From Circinella umbellata (Eukaryota; Mucoromycota; Mucoromycetes; Mucorales; Lichtheimiaceae), in NCBI GenBank assembly GCA_025093555.1, contig JAIWNF010000030.1:372001-436000 (forward strand): 64,000 bases of DNA, in the 5' to 3' direction. The position numbers and the translations under genes are program-made. Every line of letters begins with the position of its first letter. Within the stretch, counting starts at the first letter, position 1. Shown here one piece after another: positions 37,325 to 47,575 of this stretch. The notes under the pieces are model-generated. The model was not told the origin of the DNA. It made no database searches and saw nothing but the letters and a program-made list of their open reading frames with translations.

Positions 37325-39239
37325 ATCCTCTCAGTCCAAAATAATCAAAGTATTACAAACTTCGTATCGTTAGGAGTCCAAAAATAAAAAATAAAAAAAA
37401 TAAAAAAACTAATAAATTAATAAACTGTAGTAATCTAAAAAAGAATGCCTTACACTTGCATATAAAATAAGTGCCTCCAAATCTTTTATGAAAAATTCAC
37501 CAACTTGTTTATTGATATTCCTTTGTCCAGTTCTCTAATACATTGCCAAATAATTTATCTGTGCACTCTATCACCACTTTATCTTGATTGATATTATCCA
37601 CCAAAAGCTAGCGGAAGCTTCTATTTTATAAGCATTGCAAGCGGATTAAATAAATTCGGTTACTTCAGAAGCCTTTTTTTTTTAATTACTTGAACATCGG
37701 TTTTTCGATTTCCTTTTGAAATTTAATAAAGTTTCATGACTAATAGACGAGGCGAGCAATGGTTATATAGTCATGTTAAAGCGTTAATGTAACACAGGAT
37801 ATAAAAACAAGAGGTACGCCAACGATTCCAAATCCTAGCAAATAAGCTTAACGCCAGACTACATAATCAACATTTTGCAGAACGGAATTTGATACTTTGC
37901 TGTAGAAAGCCTTGTCTGCGTTATTAGTAGATCTACTAAGAAGACAGATACAGCACTGATGTAAGATTGTCACCATAACGTTCTGTGTCGGAAAGTATTC
38001 AAACAACTTGTGTGTTAAGATGGTATGAAAAGCACCATCTCGCAATGGGTCTCCTCAACCTAGTCGCGTAAACGAGTCACTCCCTCGCGTTAGCTGCTTA
38101 ACGCAATGAGAATATCTTAACATTCAAGTTGCCTAAAATCTTTGGGAGGTTAGAAGAGCAGTACTGGTGTGGTTGCGTTGACGGTGACAGGCTAAAGCTA
38201 TCAACGACGTACAACCGAAGGCGTTTACGCGCGTTCATCGGGCAGCCAATATAAACCGATTCACCAGATGCTCTATCTAACCCATCTGGGATCTCTAATC
38301 TATATCCAAGCTTTTTATAAAGTTAGTAAAATTATACTCTTTTGTACACACACACACACACATATATATATATAGATTACCAAATCTATTGTTGTTTATA
38401 GTAGAACAGTACTTTTTGTTGTTCATTCATATTGAAGTCGTGTTTCGACTAGTGTCTATTCGCTTATAGATCTTTATGAGCTTCCGTAAAACATGTAGAG
38501 TAAATTCAAGAAATAAAGTATTATGAGTTAAATAGTTATAAGAGAATAAATTGTCTTGACTGCTCTTTTCTCTCTGTGTTTGTAGATACCAATAACAGGC
38601 AGTGGTGTAATTGGAAAGCGGACGAGCAAGTTTGGTCGATGTGTGTGATGGAAAAGGTGTTGTACACATACGATACAACTAGGTGAATTGTTGGGGTGAG
38701 AAGATAATTGTGTGCAATGGTTGTAAGTAACTATTGAAATTCTGGTATATAATAGCAAGTACGAACGTTCTAAAGCCATAATGCAGATCAAGAAGAAAGA
38801 CATCTTTAACACACATTCTTTCCCAAGGCGAAGAAGAAGCGAATGAAAAGTGCGGGCGACTTAGGACGCAGATTGATGAGTAGAAGCTCTTTTGTACCGA
38901 AGTGTGCAAGTTTCGGCACGGCTAAAGTGAATGAGGCAATGAAAACCAATAAAAAGAGATTATGACGTTTTGGATTAGCCAATCAATTTTGACTATGACA
39001 TGTTGCTGAGACTTAAACAGATAGCTTAAAGCATAAGAGAAAAAAAAAGTTGAGAAGTACGTACATTATTCGCGTCAATATGGAAAAAAGGTTATTGCTG
39101 TCTTGGACTGCATCAATAGTTTCACAATGAAATATAACTCTAATAATAAAAGATGTGGAAGAAAAAACAGAAGGAAAAAACCCTAATGCCGAGAGAGAAA
39201 CCAGTGGAACAAAAGCATTTTCTAATGGAGAGTTCATGA

Positions 39240-39600
39240 TTGCGTGTGGAGATAAAAATTCTACTGTTGTTAGTGATTCCAAGAACATTATTGTCGACAA
39301 ACCGAACCATTAATAAGGAATCTACCATTAGTCGAACCGCTGCCATTGAATGCATCGCTGCGGAATCGAGTTTATTTGAAGTGATAAGTATGTCTTCAAA
39401 AGTGTTAACTATAGTTTTGCAACATAATTTAGTGTTGACAGATTCAAATTCTATTATAGCACTACAAATATTTACAGATAGCAGCAGCAATAATAATCTC
39501 CTTAAAGGCGTCTGTAAAAAGAGTTAAAATCATGTACTATTTGTGGCACCATTGAGTGTAAAGGGAACAACATGAAAACAAAATGCATGTTCTCGAACAA
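39240..39600 (+). pseudogene. Coding remnant with a CCCC zinc-binding-like motif
   Basis: Plus-strand pieces in different frames: ATSGTKAFSNGEF-like text before 39240, then STISRTAAIECIAAESSLFE and SSKVLTIVLQHNLVLTDSN, and a third frame with CTICGTIECKGNNMKTKC (39533 onward), a CX2CX4CX8C pattern. Probably the N-terminal part of the element's protein or a companion. The opposite strand is also open here (39140-39490), so the strand is not certain. Confidence 0.35.
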
Positions 39601-39972
39601 CACCATTTGATTATTTCAACTGTTAAATACATATCCAGTACGTATGACAAATAGCTAACAATTATCATTATTTTCTTTCCATATATTAAATATAATAGTC
39701 ATTTTACAATAGAATAATCTCTCTTTCGCTTCGCTACTGGGGCCATTTCCTAATTGGGAACAATTAATTTGATCTGCCTCATACAGGTGGAGTTTGCTCA
39801 CGAGAAGTACATATATAATGGGTTTACTGCAGATTAGCTACCACACGCGTTTTATTTTTTTCATTCTTTCACTCACATAGCTTCCAAAGTTTTCGTTACC
39901 ATGTAAATATATAAGTTGTTAAGTTACAGGTGCTACTATGTTACTATGTTACTCGGTTGAGACAATCTTAAT

Positions 39973-42077
39973 TTGAAATCTTTAAATAGGAATCATAGCC
40001 ACATTGAATTCGTCAGAAATTCCTGCCTCATCCCAACTGGTTTTGAACCGGTCAATTTCTTTGCGCACTTCCAGTTCAAGGCTTCGGCCCGTGTTTTTGC
40101 GACACAAGTTTTAAAAGACACGATAGAGTTTTTGAAGAACGACAACGATGAAGAAATAAAAGATTGGGCAGTTCAGTTTTCAAAATATGACTACCAAATA
40201 ACTTTAACTTTTTTTTATTCATATTTATATATATATATATATATTTGCGGAATAATTCTCATATTCGTGACCCTGTATAGGCTTTAGAAACAACGTTTCT
40301 CGATGATTATTGGTTATCAGTGGTAACTTCTACAAATCAAGCATTACAGCGAACAGTCCAAGAAAAAGAATCGCAATACCGATGAGAGTTATTGACAAAG
40401 GATAGCTATCAAGTAACCCAAAAAAAGAGGAAGACCCGCCCAACCGATGATCGCCAAGAAAATTCAAATAATTGAACAAAAAAGAATGAAAGCACTTGGG
40501 ACAATAATTCCTTATCTGCTTGTTCATTCATGGTATCCTGACAGTATTTTCAGCCGTACTCCTGCTGCATTCCCTACTAATGTTTTTGGTGCGGTTACTG
40601 AGGCTCCAACGCTTCGTGGGGATTCAGATCCCATTGAGAGAAATAGAACAATCGACTCGAAAATTTGATGTTAAGGTAAGTTCCAAGAATAAAAAAGATT
40701 CGAGAATTACCCGAAATTATTTGATTCGTCTGTAATGCTTGTAAAATAAAAACTTCAATAGATTTTAGATGAAATAAGTAATGATGAAGTAGTAGTTGAG
40801 TGGCACAATAAATCACTTGGCAATATTTTGAGAACTTCCACAAAGGAGTATATCAACAAAGATGTTCGTCATCTATCAAATAAAAATATCGAAGGACTTA
40901 TTTTGTAAGTAGCTGTAGCACATTTTTTTATCAGATTACTACAACTTACAACTTATCTATTTATTTCTCTCCTTTTAGACTTGCTCAAAACAACATTCTA
41001 AACCTTGTCGATCGTAGTAGAAAAGGACAAAAAAAAATATTTCAAAAAGCAGAGTGGGATAACTTGAAGAGCAGATGGCTAATTGAAGAAAAAGGAGAAG
41101 AATTAAGCGTGACGAAGGAAATGATGGAATTGATTATTAAGATATCAAGAGTAATAAACCTGAATTCTTTAAGACTATCTTACCGACCAAGTTAAATATA
41201 AATACTAACACGTAACTTACATAGATTGCAGGAAGAAATTTAGAAGACGGAATTGATCAAGTAAGATCGATTTACAGGCAAATGGCGATGACTGGAGATG
41301 AGCGGAACTTTTATTGTTTTACGCATAAATTGTAAGGAGAATTTCTAACTGAATATATATCTGATGAATCACAATACCATACTCATTTTTATCGTTAGAT
41401 TTGAAATTCTTGAACGGCACTCTGAGTTATTTGACGACCAAAAAAAAATTTGACCGAAAACGACTATGTCGTGCGATTATGGGCACCACTTTTATTTGTA
41501 CTATTTGATGACTACAGAAAACTGAAATTGACATGGTATAATATTTGGTTGATAAAACTTTTTTACTAAGCTATGTATCACTAATAATACTCAATTTTGT
41601 TATAGGGGAGAATCGGTACTCCAGGGTGTAGGTGATGAAAGTTACTACAAAGTAGATTTACGTGTGAGCTTTGTTGTTGGAAAAGAGAACTTTGTTTTAT
41701 CTACCGCAGAATTTGCCAAAAATTCAAACCTTGGAAAATTAAGAAGTGATCATGTTAAATTATTACTAGAAGGAAACACATTAATCAATAATGTTAAGAA
41801 GTACCGTTTGCAGCCTGAAGTTTCGTTACTACAATGTGCAGGTATATTATCTATCTTATAACCATAACGGAGATTCATTTTGAGACTCTACTCATACATA
41901 AATTTGTGTATAGGAAATGAGTTTGACGTTTTGTCAATGAAAGCTATTGATAATCACTTTACCATTGCAACCCGACCTACCCAAGCTTCACTTATTTCCA
42001 CTGATATCGCCCCCCATAAACTTATTACCTTGATAGCTGCTTCTTACGATACAAGGTTTGTATTTCTATCACATTGA
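39973..42077 (+). pseudogene. Element-encoded multi-exon gene, putative restriction-endonuclease-like fold, damaged
   Basis: Exons can be followed: about 39973-40190 (GFEPVNFFAHFQFKASARVF), a piece near 40280-40470 (LDDYWLSVVTSTNQALQRTV), 40762-40904 (NDEVVVEWHNKSLGNILRTS), 40979-41150, 41225-41331, 41399-41535, 41606-41841 and 41914 on. The C-terminal part, NDYVVRLWAPLL then W-GES, YKVDLRVSFVV and LSTAEFAKN, fits a hypothetical family I recall as widespread in Mucorales. The spaced D-x-R and E-F-A-K residues resemble a PD-(D/E)XK nuclease core (inference). Lesions: in-frame TGA at 40383-40385 and a 9-A run at 41440-41448 one base short of the frame. It lies between the long inverted repeats. 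Confidence 0.5.
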
Positions 42078-42101
42078 TTATTTTGTTTGGAATGACATGA
42101 G

Positions 42102-42700
42102 TACTAAAAGCTTTTTCATAGCGCATTACCATCGATTTTATGAACCTTTTAGTATCAGCAGCTGATAATATACAAACCAACTCTTTCGACAAGGATTAAA
42201 CACTACTACCTCCTCGCAAGAATCCACTCATTAAGTTACGATCCTATTATTTTCTTTAATACCGTTTCTCCATACCTTCTTTTCAAAAACCCCGACCCTA
42301 AGGAAGTGGCCGCGATGTTTCGGGTGGCCGCGTTGTTTGGTGTATGGGGTAGACGAACTTAGTTTTATATCTCAAGACCAAGATGGTCTAGGATGGTCTA
42401 AGTTGGTAGGATAGTGGGGACCCCATGGGTCTACCTTGGTCCAAAATATAAGACCAAGTTAGTTAAAAAAGTTAAGACCAAATGGGTCTGAAAGTTTTGA
42501 CCGAGGCCTAAACCCAAATCATTCTATATTTCTAAATACCGCTACATCCTCATAAATTCCATTTGCATTCTTTTATACGAATACCTTGTAAAACCCGAAT
42601 CATTTCATATTCCCAAAAGTATTTTTTCATCACGTACATTTAGACATATCTTCTTTACCATAAATGTTGCTTTCTCCATCCTGCTCACGTATTCGGGCAT
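42102..42700 (-). repeat. Right inverted repeat, with an internal insertion
   Basis: Reverse complement of the left repeat, starting at TACTAAAAGC (42102). Interrupted at about 42292-42512 by GC-richer DNA absent from the left copy, after which the similarity resumes at CCCAAATCATTCTATATTTC. Confidence 0.65.
42292..42512. repeat. GACC-rich insertion of about 220 bp, MITE-like
   Basis: Sequence between CAAAAACC and CCTAAACCC has no counterpart in the left inverted repeat. It contains repeated GACC/GGTC words (AGACCAAGATGGTCTAGG, GGGACCCCATGGGTC, TTGGTCC) and GTGGCCGCG twice. Its ends are not clearly inverted, so the insertion class is unknown. Confidence 0.5.
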
Positions 42701-42969
42701 TACTTATTTTTTTCGTTGTATAATTGGTTTATTGGTATACCATTCTATTGTTGGCTTGCGTGCTTCAGAATAATGAGGCAGCAAATACGTATGATTTTCA
42801 TTTGATTGCATTATCACGCTACACTATCATTGAATCCAGCATAATACTGTGTAAGTCAATCGTACGAAGTCGATTGTACGTATATCACAGTAGTTCTGTT
42901 TCTTATTTTTCATTACAAGCTACCTGCAATATTCATATCATATAAAAATATAATTTACATTGAAACTAT

Positions 42970-43960
42970 TGTTTATTTTTATTAATGACAAAATTGAATT
43001 GAACACGCGCTGATTGCAGCTTTTTGCTCTCGTCTGTTCACAAAGAGAGGAACTGAAAAAAGCTGCAGGGCAGCAGGAAAAAGGTGTACTGAAAGCGACA
43101 GTGCATAGATAACAATGAAGGGGATACAGTAGGGGTCAACTAAGTTAAAAGAGAAAGTATTGAAGAATAATGTCACAGAAAGAGAAAAGTAAACCAAAAA
43201 GATAGAGAAGTGGAACATGGCAAAAGAAATGCCAACACTTTTTATATAAGGTTAAAGGAGGCGCATGTGATTTAGGTAGTGGTTCGATCCATTGGAGTAA
43301 TAAATTTCTAAATTGATTTATTGGTGGTGAAGGGGTGGTATAATAATCAGGACGGCAAATACGGTGTAGTTGATGTAGAATAAAGCAGAGTTTCGGGCAG
43401 ATGATTTTCCAATAGACATGTTTTTGGTGTGATGTTGGAGGTGCGTTGATGAATGGTTTGAGAACAAAAGAAATAAGGTCGCTGATGTTGTTGGAAATTG
43501 ATAAAAATGCATGGAGCCGATGGCAAAAAAGTAAGTGTTGTTTTGGATAGCCGAGTTGTTTGGTGACAATTAGAACATTGCTGTTGCTGATGATTAGTAA
43601 TTCAACCAAGGCAGTAGTAGATACATAGATTACGTTCTGGAGACGTCATTGGTAGCGATAGGATTGGGTCAATTCCCAAGCCCGGACGGCAGTGATTTAA
43701 TATTTTACTGTTCTTGCGTTGGCAGCGTTGTATGTGAGTTTGTTTAAGATTTTGTTTGATGGCTGTTCTAAGATCACGTTTGATGGCTGTTTTAAGATCA
43801 CCTGTTGTTACTGTGATGCTGTTAGATTGTGTTCGTGCATCTTGTGAGTGCCAAATTTTATTTTTTCTACGTAATAACTGAATTCCAGGAACGAAGACCT
43901 TTTGTTTGACGAACATTGGGTAGTAAGGTTGCAAATAAATCATTATCAGGCATATGATAC
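42970..43960 (-). mobile_element. Truncated LINE 3' end, copy 1
   Basis: Minus-strand coding remnants: RKNKIWHSQDART, KTAIKRDLRTAIKQNLKQ, GIDPILSLPMTSPERNLCIY followed by a stop, then CSNCHQTTRLSK and, in shifting frames, PLLHQLHR- and FRNLLLQW-like text. The zinc knuckle after the reverse-transcriptase domain and the closing leucine/tryptophan block match the C-terminus of LINE polyproteins I recall from Mucorales. The 3' end lies near 42970, with AATAAAAATAAA on the minus strand. Confidence 0.6.
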
Positions 43961-44064
43961 TAACGAAATAAACTTTGCTTGTAAGGTAGTAACACGAACA
44001 TCATTTATATATTCCAGATTTGCAAGATGATGAATAATAGTCCAACTATATAATATACGTTGAA

Positions 44065-45005
44065 ATTATATATTTTATTAAAGACGAAATTAATTGAACA
44101 CGCGCTGATTTCAGCTTATTGCTCTCGCCAGTTCACAAAGCTCGGTACTGAAAAACCTGCTAAGCAACAGGAAAAATGTGTGGCTGGAGCGACGATAAAA
44201 TAAGGGGTACAATATTATGGAAGGAGATATGAGAAAGAACTACTAAAATAAGAATAAGGTGGAAAAGGGAAACATCTAAACTAGAGGGAATGGAAACATG
44301 GTAAATGACAATGAAGCACTTGGTGTTTTTTTTTTTTTTGGAAGACAATTATGATAGTGATGATACAGTGGTTGGTGGTATTGGTGGTTCAATCCATTTG
44401 AGTAAAGGTTGTCCAAAATTTTCTATTGATGGTGATGGTGTAGTATAAAGCACAGCTTTGGCCAGATAATTTATAGATAGAGACGTTTCCTGGAGGATTT
44501 GGGTGGCGATTTTGGTAGGCGGTTGAGAACAAATGAGATTGGGTCGATGTTGTTTTGGGAGATAGATAAGAAACCATGAACGTTATGACAAGTAAGCAAA
44601 TGATGTTTTGATAATCTGGTAGTTTGGTGACAGTTAGGACAAGATTGGTGTTGATGGTTTGTAATCCATCCAAGTCTGTAATAAATACATAAGATACGTT
44701 CTGTGGATGTCATCGGTAACCAGAGTATTGGGTCGACTCCTATTTTCTTGCGGCATTGGTTAATTAATTTATTATTTTTTTGTTGGCATCTTTGGTGATG
44801 TTTTGTTTGGCGGTGCTGTTTGATGGAATTTTTTATATCTTTTGTTGTTATGAATGTTGTATTGTTATCGTTGGTTGATAATGGTGTGGATGTTGGTTCT
44901 GTTGTTGTTGCTGTGGTGAGCGATTTCCAAAATTTATTAGTGTGTTGGAAATGATTCCATGCTGCTCGGGTTCCTTTATTACGACGTATAAATGGTAGTA
45001 AAGTA
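44065..45005 (-). mobile_element. Truncated LINE 3' end, copy 2
   Basis: A diverged tandem copy in the same orientation as copy 1. Both start with the block TTGAACACGCGCTGATT on the plus strand. Here the zinc motif is better kept: LGWITNHQHQSCPNCHQ and HHLLTCHNVHGFLS, then NIDPISFVLNRLPKSPP. Stops interrupt it downstream. There is no reverse-transcriptase core, so it is a 5'-truncated insertion or a duplication of one. Confidence 0.65.
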
Positions 45006-45377
45006 ATGATAAAGTAGAATTCATTTAATAACTCTCTCTAGGTAAATTAAAAATTCCTGTTCAGAATGTAATAACCCATCTTGTAGCACTTATTCTCTAT
45101 TATCATTTTATTATTCACACACACTGGCTAAGAATCATTTTTGTAAACAGGTAAAATAATTTCATTTGAGAACGTAATATTTTTATTGTTTTAATCAGAC
45201 TTAATCATCTTATGCTATATTTGAAGGGAGACGGGTTAAAATAAAAAAAATCTCTCATTGTTATTTGATTTTGGGGATGGTAATACAAACAATTAATTAA
45301 GCACATTTCTTATATTTTCACATGGAAATACCATTCTCTTTTTTTTTTCTTATTAACTTTTTTTTTTTTTCGTCTGA

Positions 45378-47345
45378 ATGACCCATACTTTTAAAATAAA
45401 AACCGTTCATAAACCGACTAATTGTGAAGCTTGTGATGGTTTACTCTGGGGTGTTCGACACCAAGGCCAACAATGTCAAGGTAAAAAAAAAACATACTTA
45501 CTAAATAATAAAGGAGTTAAAGGGGGAGGTTGGGTAAATCTTTAATATTAAACTCATCGATTAAAAGATTGCGGTTTTATATGTCATAACGATTGTACCA
45601 TTGCTGCTCCTATAAAGTGTGCTACTCTTAACACCAAAGGTATTAATAATGATACCATGATAACACCATTACCAACCGTTAAAAATGGACCAGAAACAAT
45701 TTCGAGTCAAACAACATTATCAACTCCACCAACAGCAACTACATCAGAACATATTCAAAGTGTCATTGTCACAGCAGCATTACATGCAAGTGATAGTAAT
45801 GATCCACCTAATGAATACCTTGCCAATTTACCACCTTTAAATGCTCAAATATCAGCTAAAAACTTTGTTCGATTTGCTTCACGTTGTGGATTTATGTTTT
45901 CTTTTCGAGACTCTGTATTATTATTATTGAGTTGGGAAAAACCATTGGATACGTGTGTTGCTATGGCAATTTATTGTATGATCTGTAAGTCATTTGTGGG
46001 TCTGTTTAGTTACCGTAAACAGACCCAAAATAAAAAACAATTTATATCATTTCATAAAACTCTTTTTGTATTATTCATGATTATTAATCTTTTTTTTTCT
46101 CTCCCTTTATTATATAGGTTTTTATCCAAAATTATTATTATTAGCACCGCAAGTCATTTTACTTAATCTAATTATCAGTGCTTATTCAAAACGTCATGAA
46201 CGACAACAACAAAGAGGAAAAGGAGGAGCAGTAAGAGAGAACTCACCCGAATATTTACGTAACATGCAAAATTTACAAAATATGATGGGTGAAGTAAGTG
46301 ATGGTTACGATGCTGTCATTAATAATTTACATTTTGTCGACTGGTCATCTGAAGCAACGACTTGGTTTATTTTACAATTGGTTATATTATCTTCTCTTGG
46401 TTTAATTATACTCTTATCGTTTGTACCTTTACATTTATTGGCACTTCAAGGTGGGATTTCAGTATTTCTTTCCAATACTCGATTTGTCAAGTATTGTATG
46501 CGTGAATTTTCTCCTTATTTGATGAATTATGCAAAGGCAAGATTAAATGTCGTATCCCAATGGTATAGCGAGTTTGAAAAACAAGTGGATGAACAAGAAC
46601 GTGTACGTGAAGTGTCATTATTTGAAAATCAAAGATGGTGGTCAGAAAGTGGATTCGCTTCTCGGGTATATATAACTATTTATTTATTTTTATTAAAGTT
46701 AGAAATTAGAAAAGAATGGGTACGAGGAGCTATGTGTGTGTGTTTGTGTCGAGTAAATACATGGATCCTCAATTTTCTATTTTCATGTAGTTTTTAGATA
46801 ACGAACGAAATGCCTGGTCTGATTTATCGGGATCTGTTCCATTGTCTCCAAAGGAAGATATGACTGTACCAAAAGGTTATCGTTGGACTCAAGATGATTG
46901 GAAGCTTGACACAGCTGGTCCATGGATTGATGATACTTTAGGAATTGGTAAATGTTACACCATTTTCTTTTTTCGCCTATATATATATAATTTTTAAAGT
47001 ACAAGTTCAAAATTATTAACAATAAAACACAAAATCGAAACGTCTTTGTGAAAATATCTTATTCTTATAATAGAGGTAAATTAACAAAACTTGACAAATT
47101 GTTATTAGTCATTAGATAGTTTAAGTAAAGTTGTAATTTTATTAACGCACATCATAAAACTTTTATATTATATATAGTTCCTTGTATCTCCTGAAGAAGG
47201 TGGATGGGTATATTCAAATACTAATTGGGAATATTCAGGCAAAAATCAAGATCGTCCTGCAAGATTAACGCGTCGACGACGTTGGTTGAGACAATGTGAA
47301 CGTATTCCAAATGATATGTCATCTTCTTCATTAATCAAAAACTAA
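45378..47345 (+). CDS. C1 domain plus Pex24/dysferlin-domain peroxin-like membrane protein
   Basis: Exons 45378-45480, 45568-45984, 46118-46665, 46791-46947, probably a 2-base exon at 47074-47075, and 47177-47345. N-terminal C1 zinc domain: HTFKIKTVHKPTNCEACDGL, then QQCQDCGFICHNDCTI. Two hydrophobic regions follow (SVLLLLSW to CFYPKLLLLAPQVILLNLII, and WFILQLVILSSLGLIILLSF). The dysferlin N/C blocks are NERNAWSDLSGSVPL, KGYRWTQDDWKLD and GGWVYSNTNWEY ending in ARLTRRRRWLRQC. Membrane-plus-DysF architecture is that of Pex30-type peroxins at ER-peroxisome sites; the C1 module suggests lipid or diacylglycerol binding. Cellular role inferred. Confidence 0.88.
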
Positions 47346-47575
47346 CCATGTGAAAATATGTAACCATATATATATATATATATATATATACTTATATTTA
47401 CCCTGAAAAATAAACACATATTAACAACAGTAACAACAATAATATTAATAACAATAACAATAACAATATTACTTTTTTTTCATTTTTGTTCACCACATTT
47501 ATATAAAAAAAAGAAGTTGATAATAATATGATTGATTTTTTTTTACTAGTAACTACTATGAATAAGTTCTTTTCT

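Larger units (their letters stand above)
36820..42700. mobile_element. Large element with long inverted repeats and subterminal repeats
   Basis: Long inverted repeats flank about 4.8 kb of interior. The inner 76 bases (37249-37324 and 42102-42177) match with about two differences; similarity continues outward through GAAAAGAAG-TATGGAGAAACGG and ATGAGGATGT-G-GGTATTT. Both ends carry diverged subterminal repeats of about 100-115 bases with the shared words GATTTGGG and GATGAAAAAAT. The outer limits are approximate and no target duplication was identified. The interior contains a damaged multi-exon plus-strand gene and other fragments. The layout suggests a DNA transposon; no DDE/D transposase was recognised. 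Confidence 0.65.

Noticed and set aside
37848..38045. Minus-strand ORF preceded by G*GDPLRDG, like the reverse-transcriptase word GDPLS
   Set aside because: Only one short motif fragment with a stop; no flanking reverse-transcriptase motifs found.
39013..39490. Overlapping minus-strand ORFs in the large element
   Set aside because: Hydrophobic, domain-free text opposite a better plus-strand coding candidate; likely shadows, though strand remains uncertain.
40036..40053. tRNA B-box-like sequence on the minus strand (GGTTCAAAACC) with partial stem
   Set aside because: No matching acceptor stem or A box at the required distance; the plus strand reads as protein (PTGFEPVNFF), which produces this look by chance.
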